64,000 nucleotides of DNA from Emticicia sp031378345 (lineage in GTDB: Bacteria; Bacteroidota; Bacteroidia; Cytophagales; Spirosomataceae), in NCBI GenBank assembly GCA_031378345.1, contig JANNDY010000036.1, positions 1-64,000 of the forward strand, read 5' to 3'. The notes beneath the pieces are model-generated. The model did no database searches. It was not told the origin of the DNA and saw only the letters and a list, made by a program, of their open reading frames with translations. Below are positions 45,968 through 55,691 of this stretch, in pieces. The translations under genes were made by a program, and so were the position numbers. How positions within the stretch are numbered: position 1 is the first letter of the stretch; each line of letters opens with the position of its first letter.

Positions 45968-47656
45968 TTAATTATTTAATTTTTCAGTTGTTTTTGTTTC
46001 TTTTATTATCATTGCTTCGAAACGTTCAAAACGAGCATAAAGGTCTGAAATTTGTTTTTTTAACACATCATTTTCAGTTGTAAATCTACTTTTCAAGTCC
46101 TCATTTTCCTTTGCCAATTGCTGAATCGCACTTATGCCAAGCATCGAAATCGCCTCATAATCTACACTTCGAAAATCATTTACTTCTCGCCCATATACAA
46201 AGATTTTATCAGTTGGGTATTGCCAATCTTTGACGGTAAAACTATTGCCTGAAACCCCCACGACCTCGGCTTTAATTTTGCCCTCTTTTTTATGAACAAA
46301 TTCTATTTTTTCGCCAACTTTTATATCATAAAATCTTGATAATAAACATATTAGATTTTTATTTACCTCATCAAAAACAACTTTTTCTGCCAAAGTATAT
46401 ATGTCAGGTACAACATCTTTTATTTGGCTCACTGCTTGCGGATATACTTTTTCTACTTGTTGGGCAATTACTTTTTTGAAAGGTTTGTTACCATATTGCA
46501 CTCTATCTTTCATGGTATAATCAGTTATTTGTATTGCCATGATGGTCTCCAAATCTTTTGCCGAATTGCTTATTCCTTTAATATTTTTTATACGACTATC
46601 CGAATAGACATCAAAAGTTTCGGCGTAAACAGAACCTTCTGCAACAATTGAAACACCAGGTACATAGGAATTTGGGCGAGGGCTATTATATTGAACAAAA
46701 CCAAGATTATTGAGACCGTAGGCGAGTACATTTATCGAAGTAAAGAAATCACTTAAGCTATTTACATTAGCGGCAGTGGCAACATCTAATGGTGCTCGAG
46801 GACTTGTAGTGTTAATTCCTACAAGACCATTACCATTGTTTGGTCTCAAAACAATACTTGTTGTAGAAGCTATTGAAAAAGACGCACTGGACTGATAAAG
46901 TCCTGTAACATTTGTTCCATTTCCAATAGCAATGTCATTACCAGCATAACCTGTTCCTCCCATTGACCCTATTTGTAATCTATTGGTGGGACTATCTACA
47001 TTGATGCCAACATAGCCAGCATTATTATTACGGGGTTTTAGGACAATATCAGTCGTAGATGCAATCAAAGTTGAAGCACTTGATTGGTAAATTGACATAG
47101 TATTTACTCCATTACCAATGGCAAGGTCGTTGCCAACAAAAGCATTTGTTACAGACCCGATTTGCAATTTATTGGTAGGAGTAGAAACACCAATACCAAT
47201 ATTACCATTTGGCAAAATTACCATCTGTGAACCAAAATTGGCCATTAAGAAAAAGGGATGGTTACTTGTTGTGCCAAAGAATCCATTAGCACCACCTACA
47301 TAACTTCCTATATTTATGTTATTAGTCCCTGAATGAAGAATTCCGAAGCTACTGGGTGGTGTAACAACATTAAATTTGAAAGATGATGCAAGTGAACTTG
47401 CACCGATTAAAACCCTTCCTGAATTTGAATTATAAATATCCGTTCCGTTTAATGCCCAGCCTGTACCAGAGGCTGCATTCGTAATAGGTATCCAAGCGGT
47501 GCCGTTCCAATATTGGAGTTGGTTCGTGCCGTTGTTATAAACTACCGTTCCTTTGGTAGGGCTTACGGGAATTGAGGTAGCTAATGTTACCGATTGTGCA
47601 AAGGCTAACTTGCTGATAATCAGTAAGTTAAAAAGGAGAAATAAGGTCTTTTTCAT
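45968..47656 (-). CDS. Exported protein with S74 chaperone-of-endosialidase domain
   Basis: 562 residues with a signal peptide (about 1-20, ending AFAQ). The N-terminal part (about 21-330) has repeated beta-rich motifs (NDIAIGNG, STTSIVLRP, VGINTTSPRA) like a fibre. The S74-type part starts at SDSRIKNIKGI (near residue 355) with VIAQQVEKVYPQAV and ends in a coiled-coil tail (about 515-562, LAKENEDLKSRF). In phage tailspikes this domain trimerises and cleaves itself off. Here the signal peptide and chromosomal neighbours suggest a surface fibre. An insert domain (about 430-490) sits before FVYGREVNDFRSVDYEAISML. Confidence 0.82.
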   Translation of the reverse strand: MKKTLFLLFNLLIISKLAFAQSVTLATSIPVSPTKGTVVYNNGTNQLQYWNGTAWIPITNAASGTGWALNGTDIYNSNSGRVLIGASSLASSFKFNVVTPPSSFGILHSGTNNINIGSYVGGANGFFGTTSNHPFFLMANFGSQMVILPNGNIGIGVSTPTNKLQIGSVTNAFVGNDLAIGNGVNTMSIYQSSASTLIASTTDIVLKPRNNNAGYVGINVDSPTNRLQIGSMGGTGYAGNDIAIGNGTNVTGLYQSSASFSIASTTSIVLRPNNGNGLVGINTTSPRAPLDVATAANVNSLSDFFTSINVLAYGLNNLGFVQYNSPRPNSYVPGVSIVAEGSVYAETFDVYSDSRIKNIKGISNSAKDLETIMAIQITDYTMKDRVQYGNKPFKKVIAQQVEKVYPQAVSQIKDVVPDIYTLAEKVVFDEVNKNLICLLSRFYDIKVGEKIEFVHKKEGKIKAEVVGVSGNSFTVKDWQYPTDKIFVYGREVNDFRSVDYEAISMLGISAIQQLAKENEDLKSRFTTENDVLKKQISDLYARFERFEAMIIKETKTTEKLNN

Positions 47657-47780
47657 GGGAATCGAAGTTTGTTTTAACGAAGTTCGTTAAAATTCAATAA
47701 TTTTCCCAAAAAAGTCTATTTTATTTGTTAGGCAGCAAAAAGAAGTTTTAAAAACACATAACTATTTGACTATCAGTAAC

Positions 47781-49088
47781 TTATGTCAAATCCCCAAACA
47801 AATCAAATTCTTCTGCCTTGTTTATTTTTACATTGGCAAAATCTCCCAAACGGACGTATTGCGAAGCAGGAATTAGCACTTCGTTATCTACTTCTGGCGA
47901 GTCGAATTCGGTACGACCGATGAAATATCCACCCTCTTTTCTGTCAAACAAAACTTTGTAGGTATTTCCAATTTTTGCTTGGTTTAGCTCCGCCGAAATT
48001 CCTTGTTGCAATTCCATAATAATATCGGTACGTTCTTGTTTTGTTTCGGCATCAATGTCATCTCGCAATGAAAATGAATGAGTATCATCTTCGTGAGAAT
48101 ATTGAAAAACGCCTAATCTATCAAATCTCATTTTTTCTACAAATTCATACATTTCCTCAAAATATGTTTCTGTTTCGCCAGGGTGTCCAGCAATGAGCGT
48201 CGTTCTGATAGCCATTTCTGGTACTTTCTCACGAATGGTATTTATCAAAGCCTCCGTTTTTGGGCGGTCAATGCCTCTTCGCATGATTTTTAGCATCTCT
48301 GACGAACCATGTTGCAGCGGCATGTCAAGATATTTACAAACATTCGAGCGATTTTTGATAACATCTAAAACTTCCAAAGGGAAACCCGATGGATAAGCAT
48401 ATTGCAAGCGAATCCAATCAATGCCTTCCACGTCAGAAAGTTGGTCTAAAAGTTCAGCAAGATTTCTTTTTTTATAAATATCTAAACCATAATAAGTCAA
48501 ATCTTGGGCAATCAGAATGAGTTCTTTTGTGCCTTTTTTAGCCAAATTTTTTGCTTGTAGCACCAAATTTTCCATTGGTTGGCTCACATGACCACCACGC
48601 ATAATCGGAATGGCACAGAAGCTACAAGGGCGGTCGCAACCTTCGGCAATTTTGAGGTAAGCATAATGTGCTGGAGTTGTGAGAAGTCGCTCGCCTACGA
48701 GTTCATGTTTGTAGTCAGCTTTCAAGGTTTTGAGCATTCTTGGCAGCTCATTTGTGCCAAACCACGCATCAACGGTGGGCATTTCGATTGCCAATTCATC
48801 TTTGTAACGGTGTGATAGACAGCCTGTTACGTAAACTTTGTCTACAATTCCTGCCTCTTTTGCATCTACATATCGGAGAATCGTGTCAATAGATTCTTGC
48901 TTGGCATTGTCAATAAATCCGCAGGTATTTATGATTACAATATTTGAATCATCTTTTTTTGATTCGTGCGTAACTTTCATACCATTGCCTTTTAATTGCG
49001 TGAAAAGCACTTCCGAATCAACGATATTTTTTGAACAACCGAGTGTTACAATATTGATTTTATTTTTTACTATTCCTTTTGTCTTCAT
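47781..49088 (-). CDS. rimO: Ribosomal protein S12 methylthiotransferase
   Basis: 435 residues from the ATG at 49088 (MKTKGIVKNKINIVTLGCSKN); a longer frame to 49160 reads through a repeat and is unlikely. The UPF0004 domain has its three cysteines in LGCSKN, NTCGF and VTGCLSH. The radical-SAM domain has CDRPCSFCAIP, and a TRAM domain ends the protein (about 365-435). It methylthiolates an aspartate of ribosomal protein S12 using two Fe-S clusters. SAM-binding GHPGETE is present. Confidence 0.95.
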   Translation of the reverse strand: MKTKGIVKNKINIVTLGCSKNIVDSEVLFTQLKGNGMKVTHESKKDDSNIVIINTCGFIDNAKQESIDTILRYVDAKEAGIVDKVYVTGCLSHRYKDELAIEMPTVDAWFGTNELPRMLKTLKADYKHELVGERLLTTPAHYAYLKIAEGCDRPCSFCAIPIMRGGHVSQPMENLVLQAKNLAKKGTKELILIAQDLTYYGLDIYKKRNLAELLDQLSDVEGIDWIRLQYAYPSGFPLEVLDVIKNRSNVCKYLDMPLQHGSSEMLKIMRRGIDRPKTEALINTIREKVPEMAIRTTLIAGHPGETETYFEEMYEFVEKMRFDRLGVFQYSHEDDTHSFSLRDDIDAETKQERTDIIMELQQGISAELNQAKIGNTYKVLFDRKEGGYFIGRTEFDSPEVDNEVLIPASQYVRLGDFANVKINKAEEFDLFGDLT

Positions 49089-49114
49089 TTTGGTATTCTC
49101 TGACGATTCTGGAG

Positions 49115-49131
49115 AGCGGAACGCCGCCCGA
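49115..49131. repeat. Copy 1 of the dispersed 17-mer AGCGGAACGCCGCCCGA
   Basis: GC-rich 17-mer upstream of rimO, identical in sequence and orientation to 57379-57395. The core GCGG-AACG-CCGC is self-complementary. Confidence 0.65.
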
Positions 49132-49250
49132 TAGCCCACATTTTTTGCAAAGTTCGGCAAAAATCGTTTGTTTTCCTATTTCAAAGAAAACCAATGCTTG
49201 CTTGTTTGAAAGCAATAAAGTTTTCGTAGAAAATACTTTGCTTTTTGAGC

Positions 49251-49535
49251 CTATTGTCTAAATAGTTTTTTGTCGGCATAAAAAGTACCGAAAGGAATGA
49301 GTGAAGCAATAAATGCCAAAATAATTTTGTTTAAAGACCATTTATTCTGCATCGCAACCAAAGCCAAAAGTATGACGTAGCTAATAAAAAGTACGCCGTG
49401 TGCCATTCCAACCACATAATTGGGTTTTGGCATTTGCATCATGTATTTTAGCGGCATCGTGATTCCAAAAAGAATAAATGAGCAACCTTCCAAAAAAGCT
49501 ACCGTTCTGAATTTACCTAATGTGGTTTTGAGCAT
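49251..49535 (-). CDS. DUF3817 small membrane protein
   Basis: 94 residues with three predicted membrane helices. FLEGCSFILFGITMPLKYMMQMP and VGMAHGVLFISYVILLAL match the DUF3817 family of unknown function. It follows the DUF983 gene by 8 bp on the same strand, so the two are probably cotranscribed. Confidence 0.85.
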   Translation of the reverse strand: MLKTTLGKFRTVAFLEGCSFILFGITMPLKYMMQMPKPNYVVGMAHGVLFISYVILLALVAMQNKWSLNKIILAFIASLIPFGTFYADKKLFRQ

Positions 49536-49543
49536 AAGATTTT

Positions 49544-49927
49544 TTAATTAGCTTTTTTTGCTTTTTCAGGGTCATAGCTTACAAAGAAGTTTATCCATAT
49601 TAGCCTTGCAATTCTGAAAATTACGGGCAGCAAAACCAGCACTAAGCTTATCATGGCTATGCCCCAATAGAGTAGATTCAAGTCGAAAATGAAGAGTAAA
49701 ATTAGTCCATTGACAAAAATAGCTATATTCATGGCATAACTTATATACATTGCACCAAAGAAAAAGCCTGGTTCTGGCTCAAAACGCAAGTCGCAATGGG
49801 AGCATTTTTCAGGAATTTTACCAAAAAGTTTGAAGTCATAAGGATTTTCAGAAATAAAAAACTTCCCCTCATTACATCTCGGACAACGATTATTGAAAAT
49901 ACTGAATAGTTTTGAGCCTCGTTTCAT
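49544..49927 (-). CDS. DUF983 membrane protein with zinc-ribbon-like cysteines
   Basis: 127 residues. Two CxxC pairs (CPRCNEGKFF and CSHCDLRFEPEPGF) precede two membrane helices (about 60-85 and 88-108), with GFFFGAMYISYAMN as the family block. The family is unknown in function, and the cysteines probably bind zinc. It forms a small operon with the DUF3817 gene downstream. Confidence 0.85.
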   Translation of the reverse strand: MKRGSKLFSIFNNRCPRCNEGKFFISENPYDFKLFGKIPEKCSHCDLRFEPEPGFFFGAMYISYAMNIAIFVNGLILLFIFDLNLLYWGIAMISLVLVLLPVIFRIARLIWINFFVSYDPEKAKKAN

Positions 49928-49965
49928 TAAAAAGGTTTTTCTTCAAATTTACGAATAAATATTGA

Positions 49966-50733
49966 CTAATACTTTCCATTCAAATCCCAACTATAATCTA
50001 AATGCGAAATTTCGGCATCTTTGTTTGCTTTTACTTTTGAATATTTATTTACCCATTCAATTATCGGCATTTTCCCTTTGAAATCACCTCCGTACCATTT
50101 GAAAAGGTTTGACAATTTAGCTTCTTTTGCCGAAACTTGATTTTTGAAAGAGTCATTCAAGAAATCTGTTCCTTGGTCGTCCAATTGTTGGTTCAATTTT
50201 GAAGCAATATATGCCTCATTTCGAAGTGGTGGGCAAGATTTTGCGGCACAAACCAAAGCAAAGTGAATACGTGGTTCACTGAAATCTTTGCGAATAATGC
50301 CATGTTCGATATTATTCAAATCCATTTTTTTGCCTCCAATATTGATAAATTTTACATCCCACGGCGTGTTTACGAATGGAATTTTCACCTTACTACCAAT
50401 ATCTTTGATGCTTGTAATTTTGTTTTTAGTGTTATCCAAAATCAATTGCACCGTAAAAGCATTATAGGCATTTATCCAATACGCCAATTTTTCATCTTTG
50501 CTCCATTTATCTCCTGGAGCATTGTTTTCTACCAAAGTAAGGTATTTCCGTAGTTCTACTTGGTCTTTTTTGAAACCTGCATAATCAACAAAGCCTTTGG
50601 CATCAACATACTTTTTCAAAAGTCCATTCCAAATTTCATGGCTGATAGGCTCGGCAGTTGAGGTTGGTGCATTGACGGCAAAGCAACTACTTACTGCAAT
50701 CAAAATAATACTTAATAATGCTTTAATTTTCAT
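49966..50733 (-). CDS. DUF547 exported protein
   Basis: The ATG at 50733 gives 255 residues beginning MKIKALLSIILIAVSSCFAV, a signal peptide with a possible lipobox (VSSC). The frame stays open upstream to 50913 but that part runs into the preceding gene. The DUF547 core (about 60-190) shows LAYWINAYNAFTVQLIL, WDVKFINIGGKKMDLNNIEHGIIR and RIHFALVCAAKSCPPLRNEAY, with conserved His and Cys that suggest a transglutaminase-like cysteine-hydrolase fold. Function unestablished. Confidence 0.82.
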   Translation of the reverse strand: MKIKALLSIILIAVSSCFAVNAPTSTAEPISHEIWNGLLKKYVDAKGFVDYAGFKKDQVELRKYLTLVENNAPGDKWSKDEKLAYWINAYNAFTVQLILDNTKNKITSIKDIGSKVKIPFVNTPWDVKFINIGGKKMDLNNIEHGIIRKDFSEPRIHFALVCAAKSCPPLRNEAYIASKLNQQLDDQGTDFLNDSFKNQVSAKEAKLSNLFKWYGGDFKGKMPIIEWVNKYSKVKANKDAEISHLDYSWDLNGKY

Positions 50734-50843
50734 TTTCGTGATAAATTTATTTTTATAAAAAACTTTTCTTGTATTGCCATAAATACGATTATTTTCCTTA
50801 AAAAGTTTTTTATTAACAAAAAATAACAAATCCCCGACGAATT

Positions 50844-51953
50844 CTAAACCCTCAAAAATAGTTTTTTGCGATACATAAATAACAAAAATAACCATTTTAT
50901 AAGCACCACGCAAACAAGGATTGCAAACTCATAATAATGTTCACTGAAAAGTTGTCCGAACCAACGGAAAAGACCTTCTGCCGTAAAATACCAATCTATA
51001 AATTTTTCAGACAAATAAATCAAGATAGAATTCATGCCAATAACGGTGAAGAAAAATGCCCAATTTTTCTGTTCAAGTACATCAATGGCGAAGTAGAAAA
51101 TTGCTAAAAGTATAAGGCTACAACCACCCGCATAAAGCATAAACGAGCTTGTCCAAAGGTTCTTGTTGATTGGAAAAAACATATCCCACGAACCGCCAAT
51201 AATCAAGCAAATAATGCCCGCAATGGCAAGAAAAGCTGCTTTTCTGATTTTTTCGATGGGGCTATTTTTCAAGAAATTTCCTGCAAAAATCCCTAAAAGT
51301 CCTGTGCATATTGCAGGAAGTGTAGAAAGTAAACCTTCTGGGTCATGTATTTTTAGGTGCAAATGTCCGGGAAGCACAGTTCGGTCGAACCACGAAACAA
51401 AATTGCCTTCCATTGTCAAATCACCAGCCGCAAAACCTGGTGCAGAGTTGAATTTTAGTAGCATCCAATAGCCAATCAAAATGCCACCAAAGAAAACATA
51501 TTGCCACTTCGGACTTGCGTAAATATAAATAATACAAGCAAACATATATGCCAAGCCTATTCGCCCCAGCACACTTGGAAAGCGAATGTGAGAAAGTTCC
51601 TTAAACTGCAACCCATTGTTATAAATAATGCCCAAAAGTACCAAAATCAAGCCTCTTTTGATGATTCTTAGTAATATTTTTTGTTTTTCAACACCATTAT
51701 CCATTTCTCTACCAACCGAATAAGGTGTAGAAACGCCCGAAATAAATAAGAAAAGTGGGAAAATCAAGTCATAAAATCGAAAGCCATTCCATGCCACGTG
51801 CGAAAGTTGAGCAGCAATCCAAATGGCGGCAGGGTGATTGCTTGCTTTGGCAAGTTCATGGAAAATTTCTTCGCCGCCTATAATCCAAAACATATCAAAA
51901 CCACGTAGGGCATCAAGCGAATAAAGTCTTTGTGAAGGGGTTGAATTACTCAT
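50844..51953 (-). CDS. DUF5009 multi-pass membrane acetyltransferase-like protein
   Basis: 369 residues from the ATG at 51953. RLYSLDALRGFDMFWI is the typical start of the acyltransferase-3/heparan N-acetyltransferase-like group. About ten hydrophobic helices follow, with GRIGLAYMFACIIYIY and SHVAWNGFRFYDLIFPLFLFISGVS as family blocks. Relatives transfer acetyl groups across membranes to sugars. The substrate is unknown. The Asp-Arg pair in LDALRGFD and a luminal His (SHVAWNG) are the likely functional residues. Confidence 0.85.
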   Translation of the reverse strand: MSNSTPSQRLYSLDALRGFDMFWIIGGEEIFHELAKASNHPAAIWIAAQLSHVAWNGFRFYDLIFPLFLFISGVSTPYSVGREMDNGVEKQKILLRIIKRGLILVLLGIIYNNGLQFKELSHIRFPSVLGRIGLAYMFACIIYIYASPKWQYVFFGGILIGYWMLLKFNSAPGFAAGDLTMEGNFVSWFDRTVLPGHLHLKIHDPEGLLSTLPAICTGLLGIFAGNFLKNSPIEKIRKAAFLAIAGIICLIIGGSWDMFFPINKNLWTSSFMLYAGGCSLILLAIFYFAIDVLEQKNWAFFFTVIGMNSILIYLSEKFIDWYFTAEGLFRWFGQLFSEHYYEFAILVCVVLIKWLFLLFMYRKKLFLRV

Positions 51954-52061
51954 TTTTATAGTCTGCGTTAGGTAAGATTTCAAAGGTAGAGAAAATTACA
52001 TTTTTTTTCATAAAAGTTTTTGTTTGTTTTGTATTTTGTTTGAAAATTTAATTTGAAACCC

Positions 52062-52580
52062 ATGAACTTTCAAATCAGTTTAGCAATTTTGGAAGATGCC
52101 GTAGCCATTCGACAATTTGCCGAAAAAACCTTTCGAGATACATATACCGAATACAATACGCCCGAAAACATGGAGCATCACGTAGCCAAAAACTTTGCTC
52201 TCGAACAAATCTACAAAGACCTGCAAACTATTGATAATCAATACTTTACAGTGAAATATGAGGCTGAAATTATTGGTTTTGCAAAGCTAATAAAAGATCA
52301 TTCGACCGAAGGTTTGGCAGGAAAAAAAGTCGTAGAAATCGAACGTTTTTATGTAGATAAAACTTTTCATGGACAACAATTAGGCAGAAAATTAATGGGT
52401 TTTTGTGTGAATTGGTCTGCCGAAAATAATTTTGAGGTAATTTGGTTGGGAGTTTGGGAGAAAAACGAAAATGCTATGAAATTTTACCAAAAAATGGGTT
52501 TTGAGTTTTTGGGCAAACATACTTTTGTTTTAGGAACAGAAGTACAAACAGATTTTACAATGAAACTTGATTTGAAATGA
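52062..52580 (+). CDS. GNAT family N-acetyltransferase (first of two)
   Basis: The ATG at 52062 gives 172 residues (a TTG is possible at 52053). The GNAT fold is recognisable: IERFYVDKTFHGQQLGRKLMGFCV is the acetyl-CoA-binding Q/RxxGxG/A loop, followed by VIWLGVWEKNENAMKFYQKMGF. The acceptor substrate is unknown. It overlaps the next GNAT gene by 4 bp (ATGA), so the two are translationally coupled. Confidence 0.88.
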   Translation: MNFQISLAILEDAVAIRQFAEKTFRDTYTEYNTPENMEHHVAKNFALEQIYKDLQTIDNQYFTVKYEAEIIGFAKLIKDHSTEGLAGKKVVEIERFYVDKTFHGQQLGRKLMGFCVNWSAENNFEVIWLGVWEKNENAMKFYQKMGFEFLGKHTFVLGTEVQTDFTMKLDLK

Positions 52581-53092
52581 TACAAATTCAAGCAATTGGT
52601 ATTGCAGATGTTGAAAAACTTTCTGGCGTAGCCACCCGTGCGTACTTTGACCATTATACACATTTATGGCACGATAACGGAGCTTGGTATGCCCATAAAT
52701 GCTTCAATATCAAGCAGTTAGCAAATGAACTTTCGGACGAAAAAAACCTTTTTTTCTTGACAATATTCAATGAAAAACCTGTTGGTTTTCTAAAACTTCG
52801 CCCCGAAAATCAATTAGCCGAACAAGCAGGAAATGGCTTTGAAGTAGAAAGGATTTATCTTACAAAAGAAGCAATAGGCAAGGGTATAGGTCGAAAATTG
52901 ATGGAATTTGCTATCAAAATGGCAAAAAATCAAAGCAAAAACTATGTTTGGCTCAAAGCGATGGATAGCAGCAAAGATGCCATCAGGTTTTATGAAAGTC
53001 TTGGTTTTGAAATTTGCGGTACTTCTCGCTTAAATTTTGAACAAATGAAAACCAAATTTTTAGGAATGGTTGCTATGAAAATGGTATTGTGA
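52577..53092 (+). CDS. GNAT family N-acetyltransferase (second of two)
   Basis: 171 residues. VERIYLTKEAIGKGIGRKLMEFAI is the acetyl-CoA loop, and YVWLKAMDSSKDAIRFYESLGFEICGTSRL is the C-terminal block. It begins inside the stop codon of the preceding GNAT gene (ATGA), and the two share motif order, which suggests tandem duplication followed by divergence. The substrate is unknown. Confidence 0.88.
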   Translation: MIQIQAIGIADVEKLSGVATRAYFDHYTHLWHDNGAWYAHKCFNIKQLANELSDEKNLFFLTIFNEKPVGFLKLRPENQLAEQAGNGFEVERIYLTKEAIGKGIGRKLMEFAIKMAKNQSKNYVWLKAMDSSKDAIRFYESLGFEICGTSRLNFEQMKTKFLGMVAMKMVL

Positions 53093-53105
53093 AGTGCATT
53101 TTGAA

Positions 53106-53135
53106 TTGTTTGAGAATTAAATTCATGTATATTTG
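53106..53135 (+). promoter_or_regulatory. Promoter of the penicillin acylase gene
   Basis: TTG (53106-53108), 19 bp, then TATATTTG (53128-53135), matching the Bacteroidota consensus and placed 25 bp before the ATG. Confidence 0.6.
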
Positions 53136-53160
53136 AAAAAAAAATAACCAGTGCCTAAAA

Positions 53161-55533
53161 ATGAAAAACTTCATCAAAACTTCAATCTTTTTCTTACTAA
53201 CTTCTGCTTGTTTTGCCCAAACGATTAACCTCAAAATTCTGCAACAACCCGTTGAGGTTTATAAAGATAAATGGGGCGTTTCACACATTTATGCTCAAAA
53301 CGAACATGATTTATTTGTAACGCAAGGTTATGTAGCTGCTTCTGATCGCCTTTTTCAGCTCGAAATGTGGCGAAGACAAGCCACAGGAACAATGGCAGAA
53401 CTGCTCGGTGAACGAGAACTCAAACGTGATATTGGCACAAGATTATTTAAGTTTCGGGGGAATTTGACAGCCGAATTACAACATTATCATCCTCGTAGCA
53501 AGCAAATTATTGAGGCTTTTGTGGCAGGAATAAACGCCTACATTGCCGAAGCTCGACAAAAACCTGACGAACTTCCTTTTGAATTTAAACTACTAAATAC
53601 GCTTCCTGATTTTTGGACTCCAGAAATTGTCATCAGTCGCCACCAAGGGCTTTTAAGCAATATCGAAGAAGAAATTAATAATGCTCGTTTAGTCAAACTT
53701 TTAGGGGCAGATAAAGTACGAGAATTATCTTGGTTTCACCCAAAAAATTCAGACGATGAACCTAATTTAAAACTTGATAAAATACTTGATAATGATGTTT
53801 TGTTTAGCAATATTCTCGAATATTATGAGGCTTTTAGAGCTCCATTGAAATTTCCTAAACCTGATAATAAAGTTGGCTTGTTAGATGGTTTTGATGATTG
53901 GTACAAAGACGAAAAAGAGAATGTTGGTTCAAATAATTGGATTGTTTCGGGAAAACTGACCGAAAGTGGCTACCCAATGCTGGCAAATGACCCGCATCGA
54001 GCTCAATCTACGCCTTCGTTGCGTTATTGGGTGCATCTCAATGCTCCAAACTGGAATGTAATTGGCGGCGGCGAACCGACTTTGCCAGGCGTTTCGATTG
54101 GTCATAACGAATACGGAGCTTGGGGATTAACCATTTTTGAAACTGACAACGAAGATTTATACGTTTACGAAACCAATCCTAAAAATTCTAATCAGTATAA
54201 ATACAAGGGTATTTGGGAAAACATAAAAACAATCACTGACACAATTCAAATAAAAGGTCAAACGCCAAAAATCGTTCAACTCAAATATACTCGACATGGA
54301 CCTGTGGTATATGAAGATGCAAAAAACAATCATTTATATGCTGTTCGAGCAGGTTGGCAAGAAGTAGGTTGTGCTCCCTATTTGGCAAGTTTACGCATGA
54401 ATCAAGCGAAAAACTGGGACGAATTTCGCAAAGCTTGCACATTCAGTCGCATTCCTGGAGAAAACATGATTTGGGCTGATAAAAAAGGGCATATTGGCTG
54501 GCAAGCGGTTGGCATTTCTCCGATTCGTAAAAATTGGTCAGGTTTAGTTCCTGTTTCGGGCGATGGACGTTATGAATGGGGAGGTTATTTACCTATCAAT
54601 TTGTTACCCAATAAATTCGACCCGATTGAAGGTTTTGTGGCAACAGCCAATAATAATTTGACTCCAGTAGATTTCCCCAATAGAAATGCCATTGGCTGGA
54701 AATGGGCAAATCCTGTACGAGCCAATCGCATTGAAGAAGTATTGAGTTCGGGCAAAAAACATACTTTGGAGGAATTTGCTTTGTTGCAAAGCGATTATGT
54801 TTCACTCACAGCTCGTAGTTTAGTTCCGATGTTAAAAAGATTACCCATTGATGAAAAATACCGCATTCTTAAATCGAAACTCGAAAACTGGGACACGTTT
54901 GAGTTAAGTCCCGAATCGACCACCGCTACGATTTATGTTGAGTGGGAAAGCCTTTTACAAAAAGCGGTGCATCAATTGGCTGTTCCAGAAAAAGCTCAAA
55001 AATACATGAAAACTATTCCGACTAAACGCCTGACCGATTGGCTTGTAACGCCTCCGTCATTTTTAGGAGCAAATCCATTGGTAAGTCGAGATTCGATATT
55101 GATTGCGTGTTTCAAGCAAGCAGTTGATAATATTACTAATCGCTTAGGCAAAGATGAAAGTCAATGGCAATACGGGCAAGCCAATAATAAACATATTAAA
55201 CTCACGCACGCTCTTTCTGATTGGGTAAATGACCCAACCTTAAAAGCAAAAATTAATCTTGGTCCAATTCCTCGTGGGGGTTATGGAGAAACCGTCAATA
55301 ATTCAAGCAATAATTTGAATCAAACGCACGGAGCTTCTTTTAAAATAATTGTTGATACCGAAAATTGGGACAGAACTTTAGGCATCAATAATCCTGGACA
55401 ATCAGGCGACCCACGCTCCGAACATTACAGCGATTTATTTAATTTGTGGGGAACTGGCGGGTATTTTCCAGTATATTTTACAAAGTCAAAAATCGTAGCG
55501 GTTTCGGAGAAAGTTTTGGTTTTGAAGCCTTGA
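53161..55533 (+). CDS. Penicillin acylase family N-terminal-nucleophile hydrolase
   Basis: 790 residues with a signal peptide (about 1-20, ending CFAQ). The precursor would self-cleave before Ser257 in VGSNNW, giving an alpha chain of roughly 236 residues and a beta chain with N-terminal Ser nucleophile. DKWGVSHIYAQNEHDLFVTQGYVAASDRLFQLEMWRRQATG at the start is typical of S45. Later segments HRAQSTPS, YTRHGPVV and NTHGASF-like (NQTHGASF) match substrate and oxyanion regions. It hydrolyses amide bonds, for example of acyl-homoserine lactones or phenylacetyl amides; the exact substrate cannot be read. It is periplasmic. Confidence 0.9.
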   Translation: MKNFIKTSIFFLLTSACFAQTINLKILQQPVEVYKDKWGVSHIYAQNEHDLFVTQGYVAASDRLFQLEMWRRQATGTMAELLGERELKRDIGTRLFKFRGNLTAELQHYHPRSKQIIEAFVAGINAYIAEARQKPDELPFEFKLLNTLPDFWTPEIVISRHQGLLSNIEEEINNARLVKLLGADKVRELSWFHPKNSDDEPNLKLDKILDNDVLFSNILEYYEAFRAPLKFPKPDNKVGLLDGFDDWYKDEKENVGSNNWIVSGKLTESGYPMLANDPHRAQSTPSLRYWVHLNAPNWNVIGGGEPTLPGVSIGHNEYGAWGLTIFETDNEDLYVYETNPKNSNQYKYKGIWENIKTITDTIQIKGQTPKIVQLKYTRHGPVVYEDAKNNHLYAVRAGWQEVGCAPYLASLRMNQAKNWDEFRKACTFSRIPGENMIWADKKGHIGWQAVGISPIRKNWSGLVPVSGDGRYEWGGYLPINLLPNKFDPIEGFVATANNNLTPVDFPNRNAIGWKWANPVRANRIEEVLSSGKKHTLEEFALLQSDYVSLTARSLVPMLKRLPIDEKYRILKSKLENWDTFELSPESTTATIYVEWESLLQKAVHQLAVPEKAQKYMKTIPTKRLTDWLVTPPSFLGANPLVSRDSILIACFKQAVDNITNRLGKDESQWQYGQANNKHIKLTHALSDWVNDPTLKAKINLGPIPRGGYGETVNNSSNNLNQTHGASFKIIVDTENWDRTLGINNPGQSGDPRSEHYSDLFNLWGTGGYFPVYFTKSKIVAVSEKVLVLKP

Positions 55534-55559
55534 AGTAAGAATAATAACTAAAATTCAAG

Positions 55560-55594
55560 CGTAACTATTTCATTAGCAAGTAGTTACGTTTTTT
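55560..55594 (+). terminator. Terminator of the penicillin acylase gene
   Basis: CGTAACTA (55560-55567) pairs with TAGTTACG (55581-55588), followed by a T-run. Confidence 0.7.
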
Positions 55595-55691
55595 GTTTAC
55601 TTTTTCAAGACAGCGTTTATCAGAAAAACCTTATCTTTGCCATAGTTTATTTTTCATAATCCACGATTATAAAAATCGTTTCGCAAAAATT

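Noticed and set aside
45968..47656. Prophage remnant suggested by the S74 domain
   Set aside because: No other phage genes nearby, a clear signal peptide is present and the neighbours are housekeeping genes.
55593..55691. Longer N-terminus for HisA
   Set aside because: HisA starts MFQIIPAID in the family; the 33 extra codons overlap the putative TATCTTTG promoter box and are not conserved-looking. The same reasoning trimmed the starts at 20625, 24955-25011, 50734-50913 and 49089-49160.
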